From Nyssa sinensis (lineage: Eukaryota > Streptophyta > Magnoliopsida > Cornales > Nyssaceae), in contig CM018043.1 in NCBI GenBank assembly GCA_008638375.1, forward strand, positions 43,351,417 through 43,415,416: a stretch of 64,000 bases of DNA. The letters run 5' to 3'. Numbering within the stretch: position 1 is the stretch's first letter; each line of letters begins with the position of its first letter. Of the stretch, positions 33,748-44,499 are shown one piece after another. The position numbers and the translations under genes are program-made. A model generated the notes under the pieces. It did not search any database, had not been told where the DNA came from, and worked only from the letters and a program-made list of their open reading frames with translations.

Positions 33748-34189
33748 ATGTATCGAATTATAAATATATTTCAATGTAAAACAATTACAAACGATCGTTC
33801 TAAATTATTAATAATAATTGTTCACACATTATACATTTAACATCTCATTTGAAACCTGTATAAAATTACAGGGTATGAAAGTATTAAAATATAATTAAAT
33901 AACTGTTTATATTTGGCTTACATTGAAATGCATTAATAAATCGACAAGCTCAAATGTTTAAATTAAAATTATGTAATCTTATTTAAAATTTTCATGAAAA
34001 ATTATATAATATTAAAATGCATTTAACCCTAAAATTAATAACAAATTTAATTACATTTTGCAGGGGCAAGAAGGGGTAAAGCCGTCAAGGGCAAAAGGGG
34101 AGGCTTGGCGCGGACCGGAAGTTATGGGCAGTTAAGTCACTGGTCCCAACCCTGAATTAAATTATATAGAGAGAGAAAATAAACTCGAC

Positions 34190-34530
34190 GCCCTCTAGAG
34201 AGAGAGAGGGGGGCAAACAGCAGGTTTTATTAGTGACAGCCATGAAATATCGCAACAAGAGGTTCCGGAAAACGATTTTTTCCTCCCATTCCGGTCAATT
34301 ACAAAGCCAAAACATCTCTTTCTCTCTCTCCCTTTCTCTCGCGTCACGCTGTGCCCGGTTTCAAACACTTCTGAATGCATCGCTCATATTTGATCTACGC
34401 GAGAAAAATACTACAGAAAGTATAGAATCATAATTGTGTTTTCAACATTTTTGATGATCTTTTAGGGCTTTTTGTTTTGATTTTGAGTGTATTCCATGAG
34501 AGATTTATTTATGATTCGTGTACGAGAAAG
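34190..34530 (+). promoter_or_regulatory. Probable leader of the ARF-GAP gene
   Basis: A (GA)n tract (34194-34210) and a (CT)n tract (34318-34338) lie in a locally less AT-rich stretch just upstream of the first exon. Such tracts are frequent in plant leaders. There is no direct evidence of the start site. Confidence 0.35.
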
Positions 34531-37500
34531 ATGAGTTTGGATTCGCCTAGTTGTAGTATTGATCGGGCTCCCGTGCAAGATGGAAAGATGCATTTCGCCA
34601 AACTTGATGATTCGCCTATGTTTCGGCAGCAAGTAATTTTCTTTCTTTCTTTCCTTTTTTGTTTAAATTTTTTTAATTCTCATTGTTTTTGCAAAATTTT
34701 ATTCGTTTGAATGAATTATGCTCAATGCGATCCTTGTGTTGTTCAATGTGTTTTCAGTATTGCATCGGATTATTATGAGAGCTTTTTATGCGTAGCTTAT
34801 TATAGAACTTTAGAATTTAGATGTATATGTGGTAATCAACATGCGGCAGTTACTAATTTGTGTACTTCTGCATACACCCGCAAGTGATAGACATTTGTTT
34901 CTACTTGTAGAAATGTTTTCATAGCAATTTAAACATTGAAATAAGATAATTGAAGAATAAATTTTCAAAAAACACATAAATAGCACGTGTAATTTTGTCT
35001 TCATCTCAAGTAAGTGTATTTTTCCAACAAAAAAATTATCCAAAGGATCCCTTTTTTTTGATAACTGGTTTTCCGGACCAGCTTGCATGCACCTCGACTA
35101 AAAGTATCTAAAGGATCCTACTTCATAGGTCGTGTACCCAAATGATGCATTAAATTTTGCAATTTAGGTTGTAATTAAAAGCATTTTACGGTAAGCAAAA
35201 TAATATATAAACATTCAACAAAAATGACTAATGCTGGATCAACTCAATGCACAAACGAAATGAGAAATAACAAAATGACAGTCATCTTGTTGGAAAATTA
35301 TTAGCAGAACCTTATAAGCAGTTACAAATTTTTATAAAAATGAATTTTTCCACCCACTCAAAAGTTCGGCTGTTCCGTTCTAACCAAATGCGCCATAAAA
35401 CACGAAGGTGAACCACATTTTACACTTTCCATCGACTCTTTGAGGGGCATGCTACATTCCAACATGTCCGAAGATCCTTAACCGATCTTGACATAATCCA
35501 ATATACACCAAAAAACTGAACACACTAAACCAGACAACTTCCTAGCCATTGAGCAATGCAATAGAAGATGGTTAGCAAATTCAGCTGCTTGCTTGTACTT
35601 GTAACACCTATTCACTTTGATTTTTCTTTCTCTTTAAATTGTCAATTGAACTGTTGAAGGATGTGGTAAGAGACCAGCCAGCAATCCAAGGCCATTAGGC
35701 TTCAAAAGCTGCATGTGGCATTAGCTTGTAGCACATGCAGGAGACGTTTCCTCTTCTTTTCCTCATGCAAAGAGAACCTCTCCCTTGTATTTGTATTATA
35801 TAAAAACAATACAGATGCTATTTAATATCATATATATGTTTTCAAAAATAAAATATCTCATCTTATGAGGTTTTGCATAGGCATGGTGAAAACTAAGTTT
35901 TTATATATAGTGGGCTGTCATTCAACATGGTGTTCTCTATTTTAAATAAATTAACTTATCTAGATACCCCCAATAACAATTATTTCTTACCAAAAAGACT
36001 GAACCTAATAGCTTTATATTTTAATGCATAACAAAAGAAGATATCAACAACAAATTGAGATATTACAGAAAGACACAAAAATCGATTAATTAAACTAACT
36101 CTATAGATGCCATAAAATTGGTTCCTAAAATCACTCAAAATTGTCATACTATGAAGTGTGAATTCATCCTTGAGAATTTATAACTAATAATACCAATATA
36201 AACATAGATATTACGAAAATCTATAAAAATATAGTAAACCAATTGTGCATGTTAGCCATAAGGGTGAGAAAAGCAAAGCTAAAGAGAGAGGATCTTACAA
36301 GATATACAAATCCTTTAGAAGCTTCAACAATGGCTTTCATTCTTTTTGTTGGAGTAGTGGGTGTTGTGAGCAATACCTTAATTCCACAACAATATAAACT
36401 AAGTGAGTTCATTTTTTTACCTTAAAATTTCAACACTAAGGCACAAAGGGTATGCAAACTGAGAGCATGAGGCTCCCGCCACTGCGGGGTCTTCACAATT
36501 TACCATCTTCATTATTAATTTATTTGTTCAAGGTGTAAGTGTTTAGAATAGAGCAATCTTCTCACCTTTATTTCCAATCTTTGTTTATCATATGCATAAA
36601 GAATTATACATTTATCAGGTTAATTGCAGTATTTGTGAGATTGACATGCAACTTACCATTAATTGTGTAATCTAAGCTATAAACGTATTTCATATCATAA
36701 ATGTGATACGACTAATTTATTATCATAACCTAAAATCTTCCAACTATAGAAGACTATTTTAATAATCAATAGACTAATAAAAAAAATCAATAAGAAATTT
36801 TCCGACCCACATAATTAAGTACTAATATAATTAGAAAGACTCATCTAATAGTACTGTAGCAGCTCGTACCATTTAATGGAGTGAACCTATTCCGCCGGCA
36901 GAGGAGCACTTTTTTTTTTATAAAAATAACTTTAACAAAATTAAATAATCTACAAAGGATTGGTCATCCTCATATATATATATATATATATATATATGTT
37001 AATAAAAAGTAAGAAAACTCAACGAGTAGATACTCAATCCGTTTATCTGGTGGAGTCTCTATTTTAATTTTTTAATATAATTGCAAGAATGTGAGAAATG
37101 CCATTCAAGTGAAATTTATTGGCTTAAAACTTGATTTATTTATTAATTTTTATTCTTATTGTACTTACAAGAAAATCATCATAAATTATTTTAAGAAAAT
37201 ACATTTTGAAGCTTGAATCCCTAACATCCAAGTTGGGATTACAAAAGTATACTCATTTTATTTATTTACTTGGGGGGCAAAGAATGTGTATGTGTGTGTG
37301 TGTGATTTACCTATAAAAAAAAAAAAGAGGAAAAAAAGAAGAAGAATGAAATCCCAAATATAAGTTCACTTGAAGTGCAGTTAGCTTCTCATTCATAGGT
37401 TCCCACCAAAGAAATCCTAGATGCCACATAATAATTTGGGGCCCCCCAATGTGACAATAGCTGCAAGTAAAGAGAGGGAGAGAGAAGAAGAAAAATGTGA

Positions 37501-39489
37501 CTGAGTTAGCAACAATATGCCATTACACCTATCCTGGCGAGGGTAAGAATAGAAAACTTTGACTGAGTTAGCAAACTAAGAAGCATGGACATAGGACACA
37601 TGACACATATATAATACAACATGGACACGCGAATTGGCATTTTTCAAAAAAGTAAAACACGGATATGTCAAGAACATGTTGAATATATATATATATATGT
37701 ATAAATTATTTTTTTATATAATCATATAATAAAAACCTAAAATTATTTCTTCTTTTTTTATCATAGGTAAATGGTCCTTGGGGTGGAGTTGAACCTGAAC
37801 CTTGGAGATACTACCCAAGCCTCTCCCTAACTCATCCAACCGCAGGCGTTAAAAACCTAACATTATTTCAATCAAAATTGGTATAAAAACATACAAATTA
37901 CAACGATATTCTTAGGATATCAAAATAACAAAGGCATTAAATAAAAATTTAAGAACTTATTCATTTAATCATCAATATCCATGATCTAAGTTCCAAAATA
38001 AATTTGCTTACTACTGTATGAAACTTAAAGAAGCATATATATGCGTGTGTGATATAAGAGTGGGGTTCTAGGAGCCTTCCTCCTAGAATGACTTTAATTG
38101 AAGAAGAGGGAAGGAGAGTAGGTGGATAAAACGGGAGATGAAAGGGCAAAATAATAGGATGATGATGGCGATAGTCACCAATTAGGGCAAAATAGTAAGG
38201 GTCTTTTGACCTTGAGCTTTATGCCTTCCCCTTTGGTTAAGGGGTGCTATTTATAGACCTTGGTGTGCACGAATATTAAGGTTCCCTTATTTCGCACTTG
38301 ACATGACACGTGCCCTCATCCAATTAATCCGAGTATCTGAGAGGAATATTCCCCCGGTTTGTACCATGCCCCTTACTATCAGCCTCCGATCCACTTAATT
38401 CCTTGTTCTCGAGAAGAGGAATATAAGCCGGTGTATCACATTTTTTTTTTTGGGGGTAGAATATTACTATTTTCACCAAATTGTACTGTGGGGCTCATGA
38501 GCTAGTCACACGTAGGAGTATAATCATAATCTCGGGGATCCGAGGTATACCACACAGTATATCTTGACCCAGGGGGCTATTACTTATCCCACAAGAAGGG
38601 GATCACCGTAATCGTGGGGGGTTACAACATGTCACAATCCTAGGAGCACACTAGAGCTACAACCTTGTCGCTTGGCTGCCATCTTAGACTAATACCGATA
38701 GAAATCCTTGTGGGGCAATTAACTTCCCCGACAACATCATGGAGATCCTCGTTGGGCAATTGACTTCCCCGATGATATCATAGATCCTTGTTTGGAGATA
38801 TTTCCTCATCCGGGGATCATGGTAGTTGCTCGATGGTGAAGGCAGTTTTAGAAAGCCCCTTGTTAAAGTGGTAATGTTGGATTCCTTGGTATGGTCCACC
38901 TCGGACTCTTACATATACATAACCCAAAAAAGCGAAGAAGAATATGACAAAAAACGTGTTCCTAACAGGACATGTTTTGAACATGTCCAAAATTCAGAAA
39001 AAAAATAAAAAAATAGACACTTTTTTTTTACGTGTCGAACATGTGTCCAAGAGGTGTTTGAATGTTTTTCTGTGTCCCAAACGTTTTTCCGTGCCCCAGA
39101 TGTTTTCGACACTAGTATGTGAACCAAAATAGAGTGCAAGTGTTTCATAGTTAGCCTTTGCACCTATCACAAAGAGGATAAGAACACTTAAGAGGAGTTG
39201 GTTAGATGGCTAAATTGTTTACTAGGGAATCAGTTAGCAGGCTAGGACTTAAATTGGGCACTTATGGAGACACATCAACTAGTTCTCAGTGATGGTAAAT
39301 TTAAATAATGGGAGGCCATGAAAGTAAGGATGTCCCCTAAAGGAGGTTAGAAAGCTAAGATAGATAGAGGAATCTCAGAAGTTAGAAGAGAAACAATGTC
39401 AAGAAAAGTGCGTTTATCAACAGTGGAAGGAAGAAAGGAGTTGGAGATGAAGCTAGAACATAGTAAGGATAGTGCTCAAATAATGTGAC

Positions 39490-39520
<31 letters not shown>

Positions 39521-40813
39521 GGCACTTCCAAATTGGATCATAACATCAATAACCTCTATGCTCGAGATTATATCCCAAGACAACAATCATAGCAGAATGA
39601 GAGGAAAGCCTATTATGCTCATTAAGAAGAAGAAAGCAAGTACAACCGAATACACATAAATGAGAATAAGAAGGCAGTTTGGAATAAGGTTGTTGGAAAG
39701 GGGAAATGCCCACAAGAATTGAAGACGACATCTAGTTAATAAGATAAGTTGGAATAATGAAAAATTTACCCAATTATTGAGTGGGCAATAGGCGAAAAGA
39801 AGTGAACGGGTAATCTTGAGATCATGACAATGCTCACAGACTGCAATACCATCTAGTTGATGTATGGCAAGACATGGAAGTTGAGGCAATGTGCTTTGTC
39901 ATGAGACTAGCATGAAACTCATATGTTAGCTACCCACCTCTGCAATTGGGCTAAAAAAAACCCCTAATAGTTTTAATGAATTGAGTGTGGACCATCTTAA
40001 TGCAATCTCAGTATTTCAATTAAAAACCTACCGCACATGAAATAGAGCCCTGCATACTGGAGATAGTCATTAATTGAAATTACAAAATATCTATGAGGAA
40101 CGTATTAAAAACAACCTATGAGGAATGCTGTGGCCAATCTCTTTAACATTTTCCTTTCAACCTTTGTCCTCAATAGCCTCCATGTGATCCATTGAAATAA
40201 AAGCAAATGACAACTGGAAATCTGGTCATCAAATATAGTTGAAAGAAAACGTTAAAACGAAGCTGAATAAATAATTAAAAATGCATTATGGATCTTTGTT
40301 ACCTGGACATACTGTCCCATTCTCTCCCTTCTTTTAAGTTTCTCTTTGTTTGTCTATTTGCACCCCGTGGCTGAACACAATGAATCTCAACCTCTCATCA
40401 TGGATGGCGAAACTTGGTTGGAAAATCTCAACCTCTTAGGTGTCTGTTTTGTGCAACATGATGGAAAGCCAATGTTAGGGGTTCTTTTCTCATGAATAGC
40501 TGCATACTTGTGTGCTTCGTAGATGATAAGAGGGCTTGATTCCCTGAAATACATGTGTAAACTACTTGTTTTCAATTCTCTGCTAGGTTGCATGCTGATA
40601 TTTAACTGGTAGAAATGCACATTTTTGTGACTCATAAAATATGTGATCTAAATGCTTAGTAAATATGGAGTATATACAGTTTGTCAGTTGAAATTTTGCT
40701 AAGATGTGCTTAGAGTTGTATTGTTTGATGAAGCAGATCCAGTGCATGGAAGAAAATGCCGAGATAATAAGGGAGAAAAGTTTAAAGTTTTATAAAGGAT
40801 GTCGAAAGTACAC
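34531..40813 (+). CDS. ACAP-type ARF GTPase-activating protein, first two exons only
   Basis: Exon 1 ends [15 protein letters not shown] (ATG at 34588, donor GTAATT at 34633), and exon 2 (40737-40813) reads [20 protein letters not shown] and then GCRKYT. This is the start of the BAR domain of plant AGD1-4-like proteins (BAR-PH-ArfGAP-ankyrin), which bind membranes and stimulate GTP hydrolysis by ARF GTPases in vesicle traffic. Two ATGs are possible: 34531, giving 19 extra residues, and 34588, which matches the family start. The exons join in phase 0, and exon 2 ends in phase 2 at a good donor (GTAAGT). The intron is 6.1 kb. The rest of the protein (about 750 residues) was not found up to 64000, so the gene is truncated here or has a huge following intron. 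Confidence 0.75.
35280..35610 (-). mobile_element. LINE fragment (zinc-binding RVT tail), antisense
   Basis: On the minus strand, frames read [51 protein letters not shown] and WVEKF. This is the zf-RVT region found at the C-terminal end of plant L1-type LINE ORF2. It is cut at both ends, has stops, and lies inside the ARF-GAP intron. Confidence 0.7.
36299..36376 (-). pseudogene. Single exon of tryptophan synthase alpha chain
   Basis: On the minus strand the 26 codons read [20 protein letters not shown] and then KGFVYL, a highly conserved stretch of plant tryptophan synthase alpha (indole-3-glycerol phosphate lyase, plastid). An acceptor (ATTAAG) and a donor (GTAAG) flank it exactly at codon borders. 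The family usually has Glu where this copy has two of its Lys residues. No neighbouring exon of the gene was found within several kb on that strand, so this is an isolated relict exon in antisense inside the ARF-GAP intron. Confidence 0.7.
36973..36998. repeat. (TA)n microsatellite
   Basis: An uninterrupted TA run in the ARF-GAP intron. A TG run follows at 37287-37303 and a further (TA)n at 39499-39521. Confidence 0.95.
37578..39152. repeat. GACACG-family element, copy 3, apparently split by an insertion
   Basis: The left part (37578-37995) starts AAGCATGGACATAGGACAC and shares its AT-rich part with copy 2. The right part (about 38940-39152) has the TGTCC-rich stretch and ends GAACCAAAATAGAGTGCAAG. 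In copy 2 the two parts adjoin, so about 940 bases (37996-38940) appear inserted. The inserted DNA is GC-richer and has a short repeated segment (38703-38730 and 38748-38776) around CAATTGACTTCCCCGATGA. Confidence 0.5.
39280..40000 (-). mobile_element. Ty1/copia integrase fragment, antisense
   Basis: On the minus strand, 39731-39546 reads [19 protein letters not shown] and then [15 protein letters not shown], and [10 protein letters not shown] further on. These are copia integrase C-terminal blocks. Upstream frames (39889-39740) hold decayed integrase core sequence. It is truncated and frameshifted. Confidence 0.7.
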
Positions 40814-42440
40814 GTAAGTTTTTATTTATATCCTTTATCCACATTTTGCCCACTACATCATCACCCTAACTTTATAGTTTCTTGGGAGCAAATGTTTCCA
40901 TCAATGAATAATTTCTTCATTTTCATTCTTCATGTTGGATTTTTTTTTTCTTCTTTAAGGTTTTAAATATATAATAATGCCATTTGATTTCAACAATTAT
41001 GAAGAATTTTTGGTGTTTTTGAGTTTTTGTGATCTTTTAAATGTGCAATATGCTTTCATGTTGGATGTTAAGTTTTCTAGAAGCTCATTACAAATGTTCA
41101 TTTGATAATGAGAACTCAGTGTAGTTAAAGGAGAAAGGCGACCTTAAGGTGCTGAGGTCTCACATTACTCGAAAAGCGAGGCGACAAAAAAACGTTAGCC
41201 TGAGTGAAACAAGGCACTAACTAATAAAATAATTATATTACACATTAAAAATTTATTCACTCTTTTATCTTATCATTAAAATAATTATTATGTAACACTA
41301 AAAAGTTTAATTTAAAAGTTACATATGATGTATTTAAGTGATATAACCATTTTAAGCTTTAGTGCCTTTTTTTAAAATTAATATTCAAAGTTTTGTTATC
41401 TAATTATTATATAAACTTGCTAGTCCTAATAGTATGGAAGACGTGATAGGGACAATCTTGTAGACATCAAAAGACTCTAAACTAATTCTAAAAAATCAAG
41501 CCTTTGTTGGGAAGACTTCTCATATAGGTGATCGATGCTAGGCCTGGAACGTGTTAGGGCGATAAGATTGAAATCCGCCTAGGCGACAAGGCGATAGCCT
41601 TTGACAACATTGCGAGAACTCACTACTTTTTTCCATAATGATAGCTTCAAGTAGAATGAGGAGAATGAAATTATGTGAAAGAGAGATACAATACAGAATA
41701 TTGGGTTTCGAAGCTTGGCCACTAACTTAAAAGAATGAACCATTGTCGGGAGAATAGTTGTAGAGATTGTGGGGAGAAACAAAGCTTATGGGGGCAGAGT
41801 TAGCTAGATATAGGGAGTGCCAGTTTGATCAATTGTATCTATAGCTTCTGGTCCCCTTTGGTCATTAATGGGAGTGCTAGTTTGGTCACTCTTTAAGTTT
41901 GGTCATCCAACTCACTTGGTTGGTTGGCCAACTCGACTCAGTTCTAATATGACCTAATTGACTCATCTAATTGGCTCCTAGGGCCTAAGATTTCTTGGTC
42001 CTTCAAATTGGCTTCTTGTCCTTGTTGATACTTGCGCACAGTTTGTTGATGAAGCTTGTCTCTTCTTGAGTTCTTGACTTCTCTTTGTCTTCATAGCTCT
42101 TTGGTGCCTCCAAACCTTAATATATGTGCTCTATAGTCTGAATACACTTTAATTCTAGTGTTACATATAATTCTCATGAAATTCTCCAACATATGCTATC
42201 CTAGCACTTACATATGTGTCTGACATGTCTAGTTGGACATTTACCCAATGACATTCTCACTTGTTCAAGTTTACAATAGCTCTTACTAATGTTCCTTTGG
42301 TTACATGGTTGCTTCAAAATAGATACACACTATGTTATATAAAAATACTGTTTCACTTTAAATATGAGAAGAATATTAAAAATTACATACATTTTGCCAT
42401 GTTCTTGTGTCCCTTGTTTTTGGAGATTTGCTATGTCCAA
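40814..42440. other. Repeat-bearing region after ARF-GAP exon 2
   Basis: This should be the second ARF-GAP intron. It contains element A (41128-41618) of the inverted repeat pair. No further ARF-GAP exon was seen. 41620-42440 shows no recognisable gene. Confidence 0.5.
41128..41618. repeat. Dispersed element A (inverted relative to 47878-48785)
   Basis: The segment contains AAAGGCGACCTTAAGG at the left and GGCGACAAGGCGATAGCC at the right. Its reverse complement matches 47878-48785 in several blocks, for example the stretch around TTGGGAAGACTTCTCATATA. The copy is shorter than B, probably through an internal deletion. Confidence 0.7.
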
Positions 42441-42447
42441 CACTTCG

Positions 42448-43283
42448 ACATGTACCTGCACTCGACATATCTTCCTGAATCCATGTAACACAGTCCACGA
42501 TAAGATTTTAATTTCAGAAAATTTTGGAGAAACACACTTCAAATCCAAAACATAGCTCTAGAATATAAAAATTGAGAACTTGTCCATAGATTTGTGGTAA
42601 TTGGTTTGCTTATATAAAGAAGTTTCCATATTAGAAGGGAAAAAATTTTAATTAGGTGCAAATTAACCAGGATTCGAAGCTGTCAAGTGAAGTGGTGGCA
42701 CCAGATTTGAACGGCGGAAAAGAACTCTAAAGAATAGAAGCCCTTCAATCTTTCTGCTTTTATGTCTCTCACCAAAGCAATATTGTCCAGATATTTCATC
42801 TCTTTTCATTGTCCAAGATCAATATTTTAGTTGAATATTAAAGGTGGAAAGATAATCAACATGTACCTACACTCGACATATCTACCTTCTACCTGAATCC
42901 ATGTAACATAGTCAACGATAGGATTTTAAACACTTCAATTCCAAAACATAGCTCTGGAATATAAAAATTGAGAACTTGTCTGTAGATTTGTGGCAAGTGG
43001 CTTGCAGTAAACTTATATAAAGAAGTTTCCATATGAGAAGGGACAAAATTTAAGGAAAAGAGAACATCGAAAAAAACAGCAATTAGGTGCAAATTTACCA
43101 GGATTTGAAAATGTCAAGTGAAGTGGTGGCACCAGATTTGAACGGCGGAAAAGAACTCTAAAGAGTAGAAGCCCTTCAAGCTTTCTGCTTTTATCTCTCT
43201 CAGTAAAGCAATATTGTCCAGATATTTCATCTCTTTTCATTGTCCAAGATCAATATTTTAGTTGAATAGCAAAGGTGGAAAGA
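42448..43283. repeat. Tandem duplication of about 420 bases
   Basis: Unit 1 (about 42448-42858) and unit 2 (about 42860-43283) share long near-identical blocks, such as the region around GTGGTGGCACCAGATTTGAA and the one around TCCAGATATTTCATCTCTTT. They differ by small indels and substitutions, so the duplication is not recent. Each unit has a TATATAAAGAAGTTTCC segment followed by a possible acceptor and a short open frame. Confidence 0.9.
42672..42730 (+). pseudogene. Candidate terminal exon (unit 1 of the duplication)
   Basis: After a possible acceptor ACCAG the frame reads DSKLSSEVVAPDLNGGKEL and stops. Unit 2 at about 43103-43161 keeps the same frame and stop with three substitutions (DLKMSSEVVAPDLNGGKEL). 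The protein is not recognised. The conserved frame across two diverged copies is the only support. Confidence 0.25.
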
Positions 43284-43789
43284 GAAGGTTATGATTCCTT
43301 CCTTTTGACACAGTTACCAAGGTGTATATTATAATAGATTTTGATATATATTAGAATCAGGAAAACAAGGGATATATATGTAAATCTTAGGCAACAAGTA
43401 GAGCTAACCAAGCCTAGTTTAGTCTTGTTCAAACTCGCTGGTTTAATATATGAGCTCGAAAGCCAGGCTCAAACTTGGCTCATCTATTTAAATGAAATGG
43501 CTTGAATGAGCCTTTAGGTGAACTGAGCCAAGTTGTTCCTTAACAACTTGGTTCATTTGCATGCCTAGAGATGATGCGCAGTGGGTATGCCTATGTTCCC
43601 TTGATTTTGGGTTTGCTAATATCTTGTGCTATTAGGCTAAAGAGTCTTCTGGATCATCTTTTGATTTTCAAATTTATTGGAAGCCAATTCATTCTTGATG
43701 TGTTAGGTCATGCTTTGCTTTTTGTATGCTATTAGTGTTTGTTTTTCCTTTTCATTTCGGTTACACTAATCTTATTAACATGTTGTTTC

Positions 43790-44260
43790 TTAATTTTCCA
43801 ACATTCATTTCTGTTACAACATAGCTAGTCTAATAGTTGTTTTATAAAATTTACCTTTCAATTTTAATGGTATATGTCGATCGCATAATACGCCAGAAGT
43901 ACTCCTCCACTTAGCCCATGTTGCTTTAATTCTATGAGTAACATCATCTCCAATTTATCACTCTTGATGAATAAGTGAACCTAGATAATGAAAATTTTTA
44001 CTTTTTATTAACTCTTGATTTTTTATTTTCACTCCATCCCTGTTTGTATTACTAGTTTTACTAAACTTACACTAGAGATATTCAGTTTTTGTCCTACTTA
44101 TCTTGAATCTTTTTTAATTAAAAGCCTCTCTCCAAATTTCTAATTTCTAATTTTATCATTTATCCCTTTTTTAGTTTCATGAATTAAAACAATATCATCA
44201 ACAAAGAGAATACACCATGGATCTTCATTCTGTATATTCTTAGTGAACTTCTTGTATGCC
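43790..44260 (-). mobile_element. RTE-type LINE reverse transcriptase fragment, antisense
   Basis: On the minus strand the sequence reads PWCILFVDDIVLIHETKKG, containing the F-x-D-D catalytic block (here FVDD), then frames resembling [25 protein letters not shown] and [10 protein letters not shown]. This is the order of the plant RTE clade RT. Stops interrupt it. Confidence 0.75.
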
Positions 44261-44499
44261 TAAGTGCAATTTTTTATTTTTTTTGCATCAGGCTAAGTGT
44301 GTATCCTAAAACTATTCAACCCACTTATAATTTGCCATCTGAAGTTAATGTTAAAGTGTAAATTTTTCTATTTTTAATACATTATCATAACAATTTTTTT
44401 TATTTATATGACATTAAACTAAGATAGCATATTAAAATATTAGATGTAAAACTATAAAAAAGAATAAAAGTTCAGAAATTTTATAGGTAGAACCGTAGA

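Larger units (their letters stand above)
32372..34180. other. Intergenic region after SRP68
   Basis: The first few hundred bases are the likely SRP68 3' UTR; AATGAAAATTTATAATG at 32506 may be its polyadenylation region. Two short tandem duplications (33001-33060 and 33628-33747) are the main structures. From 34060 the base composition becomes GC-richer, as expected near the next promoter. Confidence 0.5.

Noticed and set aside
33464..33748. 94-codon frame with a 20-residue repeat
   Set aside because: The repeat is the 60-base tandem duplication read in frame; no family was recognised and there is no promoter context.
42261..42345. KFTIALTN peptide resembling part of the expected third or fourth ARF-GAP exon
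   Set aside because: Only six or seven residues agree, no acceptor or donor fits, and the flanking residues do not match the family.
43380..43565. Possible MITE with AACCAAGCC and ACTTGGTTCA motifs
   Set aside because: The inverted similarity is short and scattered, with no clear ends or target duplication.
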